NCBI GenBank assembly: GCA_035621235.1 | Contig: CP141731.1 | Span: forward strand, 496,001-560,000 | Origin: Actinomycetaceae bacterium MB13-C1-2 | Lineage (GTDB): Bacteria; Actinomycetota; Actinomycetes; Actinomycetales; Actinomycetaceae | Direction of reading: 5' to 3' | Length of the DNA: 64,000 bases | Part shown: positions 54,500 through 64,000 of the stretch, one piece after another | Numbering within the stretch: the first letter of the stretch is position 1 | How the letters are laid out: each line of letters opens with the position of its first letter | Position numbers and translations under genes: made by a program | The notes under the pieces: model-generated | Databases searched by the model: none | Told to the model about the DNA's origin: nothing | Seen by the model: the letters and a program-made list of their open reading frames with translations, nothing else

Positions 54500-55570
54500 T
54501 TGATCAAGTACCTGGGCTCGAAACGCCTGTTCGTTCCGGTCATCGGCGGGCTTCTCGACGCAACCGGAGCCCAGAGTGCCCTAGACCTATTCACCGGTAC
54601 CACCCGTGTCGCACAGGAGTTCTGCCGTCGGGGGGCCTTCACCTACGCCGTCGATACAGCAACCTACTCTGAGGTCTTGGCCCAGTGCTACGTGGAAATC
54701 GACTCCGCAGACATCGATCAGGACGAGGTCGAGTTGGCGCTTCGTCACCTTTCTTCCCTCCCTCCGAAGCGTGGATACTTCACGAGGGTCTTTTGTGAAG
54801 AGAGCCGCTACTTTCATCCCGACAACGGAGTGCGAATCGATGCCATCCGCGACGGAATTGATGAGTACTACGCGGATTCTCCGCTTCGTCCGATTCTTCT
54901 CACCAGCCTGCTTGAGGCCGCTGACGCCGTGGACTCAACCGTCGGGTTGCAGATGGCCTATCTGAAGCAGTGGGCTCCCCGCGCCCTGAAACCCCTTGAG
55001 CTTAGATCGCCCGTGTTGACGCCTGGCAGAGGTAGTGCGATACGAGGCAGTGCTCTCGAAGTGGCGACAATGCTCCCTCACGTTGACTTTGCCTATCTTG
55101 ATCCGCCCTATAACCAGCATCGCTACTTCACGAACTACCACGTGTGGGAAACCCTGATTCGCAACGATGAACCCGAGTACTACGGCATCGCCTGTAAGCG
55201 GACGGACGCGAGGGACGAGAAGACCAAGAGCCCCTTCAATCAGCGAGGCCAGATCGGGCCAGCGCTCGAAAAGATCCTTCGAGACCTCGACGCCAGTACC
55301 GTAGCTTTAAGCTTTAGTGATGAGGGGTTTCTTCCCCTCGAACAACTAGTTGAGTATTGCGAGGCCCGCGGCGGCACAGTCGAGGTGCTGGAGTTCGAGA
55401 ACAAGCGGCACGTGGGTGCCCAAATCGGCATACACAATCTAGACGGCAAGAAGGTTGGAACTCCAGGGCCTGCGAAAAACTTGGAGTACATAATTCTGCA
55501 GGGCGATGCAGGGACGATCAGAGCGATGGTTGATGGGGTTGCTCCTCGAACCGGTAGCCAACTCCCCTAA
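54500..55570 (+). CDS. Orphan D12-class adenine-specific DNA methyltransferase
   Basis: A 356-residue protein with the D12/Dam-type N-terminus MIKYLGSKR, motif I ALDLFTGTTRV (AdoMet binding) and motif IV YLDPPYN (about residue 199). It transfers methyl groups from AdoMet to adenine in an unknown site. TTG 54500 is the start, since the canonical MIKYLGSKR begins there. No restriction endonuclease is next to it. Its 3' end overlaps the convergent response-regulator gene by 53 bp. Confidence 0.85.
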   Translation: MIKYLGSKRLFVPVIGGLLDATGAQSALDLFTGTTRVAQEFCRRGAFTYAVDTATYSEVLAQCYVEIDSADIDQDEVELALRHLSSLPPKRGYFTRVFCEESRYFHPDNGVRIDAIRDGIDEYYADSPLRPILLTSLLEAADAVDSTVGLQMAYLKQWAPRALKPLELRSPVLTPGRGSAIRGSALEVATMLPHVDFAYLDPPYNQHRYFTNYHVWETLIRNDEPEYYGIACKRTDARDEKTKSPFNQRGQIGPALEKILRDLDASTVALSFSDEGFLPLEQLVEYCEARGGTVEVLEFENKRHVGAQIGIHNLDGKKVGTPGPAKNLEYIILQGDAGTIRAMVDGVAPRTGSQLP

Positions 55571-56240
55571 CCGTACTAATCAGCTTTCGCTCAACGTCTC
55601 CGGGACTGATCCGCGAGCGCAATCGCTTGATATGGACGTCAAGTGTTCGTTCATCACCGTAGAAGTCCGCTCCCCACACCTCGGTCAGCAGGTAGGCGCG
55701 CGTCACGACCCGGCCCGCGTTGCTCATCAGTGTTCCCAATAGCTGGAACTCCTTCAGGGGAAGCTGCACTGGTTTTCCATCGACCTCGACGCTGTGGCGC
55801 CCGTAGTCGATGGTCACCGGACCGACGGTAAGCACCTCGTCCGTGGTCCCTAGAATCCCCACTTCTACCGACTTCGAACGCCTCATGACCGACTTGATGC
55901 GCGCCAGGAGTTCTCGCGAAGAGTAGGGCTTGGTCACATAGTCATCGGCTCCAACCTCAAGTCCCAACACCTTGTCGATCTCGGAGGCCTTTGCCGTGAG
56001 CATGATGACCGGCACGTCCGAGGTGGCTCGAATCCTCTGGCACACCTCGATCCCCGACATGGAAGGAAGCATTACATCAAGCAGAACCAGGTCCGGAGTT
56101 TTCCGGTTGAACTCACTCAACGCTTCCTGACCATCACCGACGACCTTTACCTTAAACCCTTCCTCGGACAGAAGGAAGCTGAGGGGTACCGCAATTGAGG
56201 CTTCATCCTCGACCAGTAGCAACCGTTTCTTTGAACTCAT
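55518..56240 (-). CDS. regX3: Phosphate-response regulator (RegX3/PhoB type)
   Basis: A 240-residue OmpR-family regulator: acidic pocket LLLVEDEASIAVP, phospho-Asp in PDLVLLDVMLPSMSG (about residue 55) and a C-terminal winged helix (LKEFQLLGTLMSNAGRVVTR, TLDVHIKRLRSRI). Its gene overlaps the kinase stop by four bases. Position beside pstSCAB and a Pho box supports the assignment. Confidence 0.9.
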   Translation of the reverse strand: MSSKKRLLLVEDEASIAVPLSFLLSEEGFKVKVVGDGQEALSEFNRKTPDLVLLDVMLPSMSGIEVCQRIRATSDVPVIMLTAKASEIDKVLGLEVGADDYVTKPYSSRELLARIKSVMRRSKSVEVGILGTTDEVLTVGPVTIDYGRHSVEVDGKPVQLPLKEFQLLGTLMSNAGRVVTRAYLLTEVWGADFYGDERTLDVHIKRLRSRISPGDVERKLISTVRGVGYRFEEQPHQPSL

Positions 56241-57394
56241 TTGGACTCCTCTTCACCTTCACCGCGATATACCGGCGGAGGTGCCAGTGGAAGCGTAACG
56301 AGGAATGTGGCACCCTCCCCTGGAACTGACTTCACCGAGATATCCCCACCCGCACCTCTGGCCACGTTCCTAGCTATCGCCAAACCAAGACCCGTGCCCC
56401 CAGACTGTCGCCCCCGGACCTTATCCACCCGGTAGAAACGCTGGAATATCTTGTCTGCTTGCTCTGGTTCAATCCCGGGTCCCTGATCGGAAATCGAGAC
56501 GATGGCCTCCTCTAGAGGGCCGGTCTCACGGACCCCAATCCTGACACTGCCACCTGCCGGAGAATGCTTAATCGCGTTCTCCACTATGTTCCCCAAAGCC
56601 ACTTCAAGCATTTTGGGATCGATCTCCACTCTTAGACTCTCGGGGGCCGAGGCTCGGTTCCACTCCAGCCTCACCTGAGCAGCGCTAGCGAGAGTCAAGT
56701 GGTTCATCACCACTTCGTCAACGACGCCGATCGTATCGATAGGTTCGAGCTTTTCTGTGCGTGATCTATCCTGCGCCTCAGCAAGTCTGCCGATATCTCT
56801 AGTGAGTTCGGACAGTCTCTCGGCCTCACCATGCAGCGCCTTGACGAACTCCCCGGTCGCTTTCTTGTCTGAGGACCCCTTTTGAAGCGCCTCGGAAAGC
56901 AACAAAATCGCCGACACCGGTGTGTTTAGTTCGTGGCTCGCATTTGCGATAAAGTCCTGACGCATGGCGTCCGCGCTGTACAGGTCCGATTCGTCCCATA
57001 CCATGACGGCAACTAGATTCTCGGGCAGAGGAACAACGTGAACGCTCTGCTGATCATCCGGGTCTGAACGGCGCGAAACTCCTTTTCCCTCAACCAGCGC
57101 ACGCATAACGGTCCTCTGAAGCCATTCCTTCTCAAGAACGCGGCGCACCATTGCCGGATGATCCTCGTACGCGGTGTTGTGAAAGAGGGGCCGCATCGAG
57201 TCACTGAAAACAACGGTGGGAATGGGGACGGCCTCAAGCAAAGCTTGGCTGGTGAACGAAAGTGTTGCCAGGGTGGGAGTATCCGAGCGGCGACGGGACT
57301 GGGCCGCCGCCCGAAGCAATGCCACCAATAATGCGCCCAAGACAGCGCCAAGCGCGAAGAGCAACGCCGGTGGCCAGGTTGAAGGACCCGACAT
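56237..57394 (-). CDS. senX3: Phosphate-sensing histidine kinase (SenX3/PhoR type)
   Basis: About 385 residues, with one N-terminal membrane helix (PALLFALGAVLGALLVALLRA), a PAS-like segment and the His box FIANASHELNTPVSAILL (about residue 165). The ATPase domain has NIVENAIKHSPAGGS, DQGPGIEPEQADKIF and GGTGLGLAIARNVA. ATG 57394 is used, but GGAGG sits too close to it, and a longer form to 57451 is open, so the N-terminus is uncertain. Confidence 0.87.
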   Translation of the reverse strand: MSGPSTWPPALLFALGAVLGALLVALLRAAAQSRRRSDTPTLATLSFTSQALLEAVPIPTVVFSDSMRPLFHNTAYEDHPAMVRRVLEKEWLQRTVMRALVEGKGVSRRSDPDDQQSVHVVPLPENLVAVMVWDESDLYSADAMRQDFIANASHELNTPVSAILLLSEALQKGSSDKKATGEFVKALHGEAERLSELTRDIGRLAEAQDRSRTEKLEPIDTIGVVDEVVMNHLTLASAAQVRLEWNRASAPESLRVEIDPKMLEVALGNIVENAIKHSPAGGSVRIGVRETGPLEEAIVSISDQGPGIEPEQADKIFQRFYRVDKVRGRQSGGTGLGLAIARNVARGAGGDISVKSVPGEGATFLVTLPLAPPPVYRGEGEEESK

Positions 57395-57465
57395 ACCTCC
57401 ATCGTAGAGCGCTTGTAGCAGCGAACGGAACGGCGACGGCGAACGACGCAAGGGATTAACCCACA

Positions 57466-57520
57466 GTTACCAAAGAGTTAACGCATCGTTCACATTCACT
57501 CCAGGGTCCGTTCAAAGAGG
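57466..57520 (+). promoter_or_regulatory. Pho/RegX3 box array upstream of pstS
   Basis: Five consecutive 11-base units: GTTACCAAAGA, GTTAACGCATC, GTTCACATTCA, CTCCAGGGTCC and GTTCAAAGAGG. Four begin with GTT at exact 11-bp spacing, the layout of PhoB/PhoP-type direct repeats. The array lies in the gap between divergent senX3 and pstS and could control both. Confidence 0.75.
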
Positions 57521-57537
57521 GAGCGGAGGCTGGTGGC

Positions 57538-58668
57538 ATGAAGCAAACAAGAAACACTCGCGCCTGGATGGCCGGGACCACACTTGCCATTTCCACCGCA
57601 CTACTCGCCGGATGTGCCGCTAACGAGGGAGGAACCACTCCGTCTGAGGGCCAAAGCGAAACCACGGAATCAGCATCGACGCTCTCGGGCACATTTGCCG
57701 GTGCTGGAGCGTCGGCTCAAGAAGCTGCTCAAGCGGCCTGGATTGCCGCGTTCCAAAGTGATAACCCTGACGTCACCATCAACTACAACCCTGTTGGTTC
57801 AGGAGGCGGTCGCAAGCAGTTCATCGAAGGCGCAACCGTATATGCAGGTTCAGACTCATACCTGAAGGTCGAAGAGCTTGAGGGCGGAACCGCTGGTGCA
57901 TGCGCGGCCGATTCGGAGGTGTACAACCTTCCCGTCTACATCTCCCCCATCGCAGTGGTCTTCTCCCTGGATGGTATCGAGTCGCTGAACATGGATGCCG
58001 CGACAATCGCGAAAATCTTCAAGGGCGAGATCACCACCTGGAACGACCCTGCCATTGCCGAGTCAAACCCGGACACTGAGCTTCCTCAGACGGCAATCAC
58101 TGTGGTGCACCGCTCCGATGACTCAGGCACCACCAAGAACTTCTCAGACTATCTGAACAAGAACGTCCCGGAAATATGGGATGCGGAGCCCGAGGACAAG
58201 TATCCCTACTCCTTCCCGGGAGCCGAGGGCGCTCAGGGTTCCTCCGGTGTCGTCGACGCGGTAGCGGGTGGGGCCGGAACCATTGGCTACGTGGATGCCT
58301 CAAAAGCAGGCGGTCTTTCAAGCGTCGCGCTGAAGGTGGGCGATGATTACGTCCACTACTCGCCTGAGGGGGCAGCCGCGATTGTCGATGCCTCTCCTCG
58401 TCCGGACGAAGGTCAACCGGCAAACGATCTGGCAGTGAAGGTCGACCGCACCACCACTGAGGCGGGCGTCTACCCGCTGGTCCTGGTGTCCTACCTGATC
58501 GTCTGCCAGAACTATGCGGATGCCAAGAACGGTGAGTTCGTGAAGGCATACGCCGACTACATTGTCAGCCCCGAGGGCCAGACCGCTGCGCAGGAGGGTG
58601 CCGGTTCAGCGCCGATCTCCGATGCGACCCGCGACAAGATCCTCCCGGTTCTAGAGACCATCAAGTAA
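57538..58668 (+). CDS. pstS: Phosphate-binding lipoprotein PstS
   Basis: A 376-residue lipoprotein (lipobox ALLAGC, Cys about residue 22) with the PstS fold: SGTFAGAGASAQEAAQAAWI, PVGSGGGRKQFIEGA and phosphate-binding HRSDDSGTTKNFSDYL. It captures phosphate for PstCAB. It is preceded by the Pho box and followed 16 bp later by pstC. Confidence 0.95.
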   Translation: MKQTRNTRAWMAGTTLAISTALLAGCAANEGGTTPSEGQSETTESASTLSGTFAGAGASAQEAAQAAWIAAFQSDNPDVTINYNPVGSGGGRKQFIEGATVYAGSDSYLKVEELEGGTAGACAADSEVYNLPVYISPIAVVFSLDGIESLNMDAATIAKIFKGEITTWNDPAIAESNPDTELPQTAITVVHRSDDSGTTKNFSDYLNKNVPEIWDAEPEDKYPYSFPGAEGAQGSSGVVDAVAGGAGTIGYVDASKAGGLSSVALKVGDDYVHYSPEGAAAIVDASPRPDEGQPANDLAVKVDRTTTEAGVYPLVLVSYLIVCQNYADAKNGEFVKAYADYIVSPEGQTAAQEGAGSAPISDATRDKILPVLETIK

Positions 58669-58684
58669 GAGGTCACCGATCCAT

Positions 58685-59818
58685 ATGTCGACAACTGTCG
58701 AGGAAGTCAGTCCCCGCCTGGAAGAGACTCTGGGCGGGGACGCTCGCGCCCCTAAGTCTGATCCCCGGCAATGCAGTTCGGCACCGGACGCACTGCACGG
58801 AGACACCGACACTCCCGTGGGGCTCTCGGTGTCAGACCCAACCAGACCGCGCACTCCGCAAGAAGCGCCTAGACCTGGCAAGCCGTTCAAGAAGGTACCT
58901 CGGCCGGGTGACGCCGCATTCTTTTCACTGGCTATTGGAGCGGGTGCACTGATTCTGGTTGTTCTGTTCGCAGTTGCCGTTTTCCTCATGGCACAGGCGT
59001 GGCCCGCATTCCTGGTCACGTCCGATGAAATTGGCTCGGCCTCCGGCAGCGAGCCGATGAGCATCTGGAGTTACGTCGCCCCATTCGCCTTCGGGACCAT
59101 CTGGATCGCGTTCCTCGCCCTGCTAATCTCAACGCCGATCGCTATCGCGGTCGCACTCTTTATCTCGCACTACGCGCCAAGAAAGATTGCTAATGGCCTC
59201 GGCTACATAATCGATCTTCTGGCCGCTGTGCCATCAGTCGTCTTCGGACTCTGGGGAATCCGCGTCCTGGCTCCGATGCTGCAACCAGCCTATGTTTGGC
59301 TCACTGAGCATTTTGGTTGGATTCCGCTATTCAGCGGTCCTGCGTCTGGAACAGGGCGCACCGTCCTCACGGTCGCTTTGGTTCTTGCGGTGATGATCCT
59401 CCCGATAATGACCGCGGTATGCCGCGAGGTGTTCCTGCAGACTTCGAAACTCCAGGAGGAGGCCGCCCTGGCTCTGGGTGCCACGCGTTGGGAAATGATC
59501 AAGATGGCAGTGCTGCCCGCCGGACGAGCGGGAATCATCTCGGCCATGATGCTCGGCCTTGGCCGCGCTCTCGGGGAGACGATGGCTGTTGCCATGGTCC
59601 TCTCCCCCGCAGCAGTCATATCCTTTGCGCTGGTCACTTCCCAGAATCCGAACTCAATCGCCGCGAACATCGCGCTGAACTTCCCCGAGGCGTTTGGTCT
59701 CCGGGTCAACGTCCTGATCGCAACCGGGCTATTCCTGTTCGCGATCACCCTTGCAGTCAATATGCTTGCGCGCTGGGTTATCTCTAGGCGCGCTCAGTTC
59801 CAGGGAGCAAACGCATGA
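58685..59818 (+). CDS. pstC: Phosphate ABC permease PstC
   Basis: A 377-residue permease with a long polar N-terminal extension (about 70 residues) and about six membrane helices. The EAA-type loop is EEAALALGATRWEMIKMAVL. It pairs with PstA. Its end overlaps pstA by four bases. Confidence 0.95.
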   Translation: MSTTVEEVSPRLEETLGGDARAPKSDPRQCSSAPDALHGDTDTPVGLSVSDPTRPRTPQEAPRPGKPFKKVPRPGDAAFFSLAIGAGALILVVLFAVAVFLMAQAWPAFLVTSDEIGSASGSEPMSIWSYVAPFAFGTIWIAFLALLISTPIAIAVALFISHYAPRKIANGLGYIIDLLAAVPSVVFGLWGIRVLAPMLQPAYVWLTEHFGWIPLFSGPASGTGRTVLTVALVLAVMILPIMTAVCREVFLQTSKLQEEAALALGATRWEMIKMAVLPAGRAGIISAMMLGLGRALGETMAVAMVLSPAAVISFALVTSQNPNSIAANIALNFPEAFGLRVNVLIATGLFLFAITLAVNMLARWVISRRAQFQGANA

Positions 59819-60798
59819 GCATCTCACAGGCCACTGAGATACAAATCCCCAGCCCTACTGAAACCGCTGACCAGTTGGCGCGAGCCAGCAAAGCCGCTCG
59901 TGCAACCAGTGTCGAAGCCGCCGTGAGCACTCGCTATGCGAAAACCCGCAAACGTAAGGACCGGTTCGCAACTGCGGTCGTTACCGGGGCGTTCATTCTT
60001 GCTTTGCTTCCACTGATTTCGGTCGTCTACACAGTCGTCAGTTCAGGCCTGGCTCGGTTCGACGCCGAGTTCTTTACCAACTCGATGAGAAATGTCGTGG
60101 GGGCGGGAGGAGGAGCGCTCCACGCTATCGTTGGCACGCTGGAGATCACGGCAATGGCCTCACTTTTCGCCGTGCCCATCGGCCTGTTCACCGCGATCTA
60201 CGTCGTTGAGTATGGCAACGGGGGGAAGCTCTCGAAGGCGATCACCTTTTTCGTCGATGTGATGACCGGTATTCCCTCAATCGTTGCCGGTCTCTTCGCA
60301 TATTCACTGTTCCTTCTGCTCTTCGGACCGGGTTCGCAAATGGGAATGGCAGGTGCCATCGCGCTCGCCCTCCTGATGACCCCGGTGGTGGTGCGTTCGT
60401 GCGAGGAAATGCTGCGCCTGGTTCCGAACGAACTGCGCGAGGCCTCCTTGGCCCTTGGCGTTCCTCGTTGGCGAACGATCGCCAAGGTCGTCCTCCCCAC
60501 CTCCATTGCAGGCATCACCACTGGCGTCATGGTCGCGGTGGCGCGCGTCATCGGGGAAACCGCCCCACTTCTAGTGGCGGTCGGACTAACGCAGTCAATG
60601 AACTACTCGCTCACCGATGGGCCGATGATGACTCTTCCTGTCTTCGTCTACAACTCGTACATGAGTCAGGGCGCTGATGCACAAGCCTACCTGGACCGCG
60701 CCTGGACCGGCGCGCTCACACTGATTCTTATTGTCATGGTGCTGAATCTGGCTGCCCGCCTAATCGCGGCCCGTTTCGCACCGAAAGGAACTCGCTGA
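59815..60798 (+). CDS. pstA: Phosphate ABC permease PstA
   Basis: A 327-residue permease with an N-terminal cytoplasmic stretch, about six membrane helices and the loop [20 protein letters not shown]. It overlaps pstC by four bases and pstB by one, so the operon is tightly coupled. Confidence 0.95.
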   Translation: MSISQATEIQIPSPTETADQLARASKAARATSVEAAVSTRYAKTRKRKDRFATAVVTGAFILALLPLISVVYTVVSSGLARFDAEFFTNSMRNVVGAGGGALHAIVGTLEITAMASLFAVPIGLFTAIYVVEYGNGGKLSKAITFFVDVMTGIPSIVAGLFAYSLFLLLFGPGSQMGMAGAIALALLMTPVVVRSCEEMLRLVPNELREASLALGVPRWRTIAKVVLPTSIAGITTGVMVAVARVIGETAPLLVAVGLTQSMNYSLTDGPMMTLPVFVYNSYMSQGADAQAYLDRAWTGALTLILIVMVLNLAARLIAARFAPKGTR

Positions 60799-61577
60799 TG
60801 TCTACTCAAATCAAAGTCAAAAGCCTTGACGCTTACTACGGCAGTTTCAAGGCCGTCGAGGGCGTGTCGATGATTATGGAGCCGAACACGGTCACCGCGC
60901 TGATCGGCCCTTCCGGATGCGGCAAGTCCACTTTCCTGCGGACACTGGATCGGATGCACGAGGTCATTCCGGGTGCCACCGTTGAAGGTAGCGTCCTCAT
61001 CGACGAGCAGGAACTCTACGCTCCTGATGTCGACCCGGTTGATGTGCGCCGTAAGGTCGGGATGGTGTTCCAGCGTCCAAACCCGTTCCCAACGATGTCG
61101 ATCCGCGACAACGTACTGGCCGGGGTGAAGCTGAACAACAAGAAGATTTCGAAGGCCGACGCCGACCAGATCGTTGAGAGCTCCCTGCGCGGTGCAAACC
61201 TGTGGGAAGAGGTGAAGGACCGCCTTGATCTGCCGGGGTCTTCGCTTTCCGGGGGGCAACAGCAGCGTCTGTGCATTGCCCGTACTATCGCGGTGAAACC
61301 AGACGTGATTCTGATGGATGAGCCCTGCTCCGCCCTCGATCCCATCTCAACCCTGGCGATCGAGGATCTCATCAGCGAGTTGAGTGCTCAGTACACGATC
61401 GTGATTGTCACCCACAATATGCAGCAGGCGGCGAGGGTCAGCGACAAGACAGGCTTCTTCAACCTCGAAAAGACGGGTGAACCGGGACGCCTGGTCGAGT
61501 ATGACGACACCGAGGTGATCTTCGAAAACCCGGCGAACCGGTCAACCGCAGATTACGTCCAGGGCCGCTTCGGGTAG
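60798..61577 (+). CDS. pstB: Phosphate ABC transporter ATPase PstB
   Basis: A 259-residue ATPase with Walker [10 protein letters not shown] (residues about 37-45), signature [13 protein letters not shown] and Walker [16 protein letters not shown]. It powers PstCA. The end is only 3 bp from the stop of the convergent GH1 gene, leaving no room for a conventional terminator. Confidence 0.97.
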   Translation: MSTQIKVKSLDAYYGSFKAVEGVSMIMEPNTVTALIGPSGCGKSTFLRTLDRMHEVIPGATVEGSVLIDEQELYAPDVDPVDVRRKVGMVFQRPNPFPTMSIRDNVLAGVKLNNKKISKADADQIVESSLRGANLWEEVKDRLDLPGSSLSGGQQQRLCIARTIAVKPDVILMDEPCSALDPISTLAIEDLISELSAQYTIVIVTHNMQQAARVSDKTGFFNLEKTGEPGRLVEYDDTEVIFENPANRSTADYVQGRFG

Positions 61578-61580
61578 GAG

Positions 61581-63023
<1,443 letters not shown>

Positions 63024-63371
63024 CTACTTCTCGTTCTCCAGAGCAATTAGTCGCCTGTTGAAGGCATCCGTGATTCCCATAAGCCGCTCAGCAATGTTCT
63101 GTTCACTCTTGATCGTCATTAGAGTGTCCTGGGCGTGGACAAAGAGGATCGACGAGGGGATCTCTTCGCCTCTCGCTTCTGACTGAATCAGTTTCGTCTG
63201 CGCTCGATGAGCCTTCGTTATTTCCTCTTGTGCGGCATCAAGGTCTGTCCGAGCCTTGTCGAAATCACACTCTTCCATCGCAACCAGCGCACTCTTGATC
63301 TTCGTACGACCATTGCCAGCATTGAGGATAATTTCCATCGCAACCTGATGGACTTCATCTATCGCAATCAT
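63024..63371 (-). CDS. PTS lactose/cellobiose-type EIIA
   Basis: A 115-residue IIA protein starting at ATG 63371 with AAGGAA upstream (longer frames to 63479 lack a ribosome-binding site). The active-site His is in AHRAQTKLIQSEA and the helix bundle starts MEIILNAGNGRTKIKSAL. It accepts phosphate from HPr and passes it to EIIB. It lies between EIIC and GH1 in one operon. Confidence 0.92.
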   Translation of the reverse strand: MIAIDEVHQVAMEIILNAGNGRTKIKSALVAMEECDFDKARTDLDAAQEEITKAHRAQTKLIQSEARGEEIPSSILFVHAQDTLMTIKSEQNIAERLMGITDAFNRRLIALENEK

Positions 63372-63526
63372 TGATGTTCCTTCTTCTTGCATCAGTAGAA
63401 TTTTGTTGAGTGGGATCGAACGAGGCTCCCCCGCCATACTCGTTCGACAGTCGGAGGGAAAAGGCTCGCAGACCGTCACCGGCTAGCTCACGCTCGGATC
63501 TAACCTTCTATTTCGAGCGAGGGAGA

Positions 63527-64000
63527 CTAGAGTTCCACCCTAGTTCTCTTGGTGGGTGCTTTCCTGGGTGCGGGTCGATTCGTCCCGGGTGTCTCACTCG
63601 CACCGACAGATTCCATTTGCTGCTCGTCGGTCTTCCCTTCTCGTACAAGCAACTGGTTGTCGTAGACCCTGAAGAATGGGAACCAGACTGCAGTGGCGAC
63701 CGCCACCACGATTACGAACAGAATTAGGGATCCGATCGCAGGCGCAACCAGCCATGTCGAAATCGGGTACGGCATATACCAGATCTGGAATGGCTCAGCG
63801 GGGATAGGGGCCATACCAAAGTGCAGAGCTGGCCAAACTATCAGGGGTAAGAGCAAACCGTTGATCCACATAGGAATCATCAAAATGGGGTTGAAAGCGA
63901 TAGGTGCCCCGAAAACGACAGGTTCATTAATGTTAAAGATCGAAGGAACAATGACCGCCTTACCAACCGCTTTTAGTTGCTTCGACTTCGCTGCGAACAG
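63527..64000 (-). CDS. PTS cellobiose-type EIIC (5' end outside window)
   Basis: The last ~157 residues of a PTS IIC membrane protein: IFNINEPVVFGAPIAFNP is the conserved IIC loop, followed by hydrophobic helices and a long polar C-terminus (ESVGASETPGTNRPAPRKAP). It transports and phosphorylates a beta-glucoside. The stop lies 155 bp before the EIIA gene. EIIB is not seen and should lie upstream, outside the window. Confidence 0.9.
   Translation of the reverse strand: MFAAKSKQLKAVGKAVIVPSIFNINEPVVFGAPIAFNPILMIPMWINGLLLPLIVWPALHFGMAPIPAEPFQIWYMPYPISTWLVAPAIGSLILFVIVVAVATAVWFPFFRVYDNQLLVREGKTDEQQMESVGASETPGTNRPAPRKAPTKRTRVEL

Overview
The window looks like chromosome from a moderate-GC actinobacterium, most likely an Actinomycetaceae relative. 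The reasons are the SenX3/RegX3-type pair beside pstSCAB, LPXTG surface proteins, a large LuxR-family ATPase regulator, a small SRP RNA beside dnaX-recR, a TrpB2-type tryptophan synthase beta chain, and IS256, IS110 and IS3 family elements with actinobacterial-looking proteins. No species assignment is possible from sequence reading alone.

Layout. 1-5430: an autoregulated LacI-family sugar ABC operon ending in an ADP-ribosylglycohydrolase. 5661-10115: carAB. 10324-15276: a MalT/LAL-type LuxR regulator behind an LPXTG protein with seven cysteine-containing repeats. 15277-20798: a mosaic of small genes and decayed mobile DNA (serine recombinase remnant, CatB/Vat-type acetyltransferase, broken P-type ATPase, TfoX-N protein). 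20988-29948: a cell-surface region. Two large secreted proteins (metallophosphoesterase and NPCBM/beta-helix) share a C-terminal domain that is identical at DNA level over 349 bp. They are divergent from a three-gene WxL-like / DUF916 / small LPXTG cluster with a structured leader. 30045-36736: an insertion-sequence zone, with an IS256-family element nested in another IS256-family element that lies in an IS3 remnant, a second serine recombinase remnant, an IS110 element with an HTH tail, and a 19-bp copy of a tRNA-Gly 3' end.

36720-47185: housekeeping genes (tRNA-Gly, NUDIX, thioredoxin, a roughly 160-bp MITE, recR, dnaX, SRP RNA, a NarL-type two-component system with a DUF4097-like output gene, tpx, a beta-helix lipoprotein, tRNA-Ser). 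47429-55570: metabolic and hypothetical genes (glycosyltransferase, two alpha/beta hydrolases, TrpB2, ATP-grasp protein, orphan D12 adenine methyltransferase). 55518-61577: the phosphate regulon, with regX3-senX3 divergent from pstSCAB across an array of 11-bp Pho-box units. 61581-64000: a PTS lactose/cellobiose-type operon (EIIC partial, EIIA, GH1).

Most unusual signals: a 61-bp palindromic repeat family with three copies at convergent gene ends, one of which supplies a stop codon; the Csc/WxL-like surface cluster in an actinobacterial context next to domain-sharing exoproteins; a MITE abutting the recR stop codon; a GH1 enzyme whose acid/base Glu position reads Gln; and an IS110 transposase fused to an HTH domain. 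All functional statements are homology-style readings by eye; no search was run.
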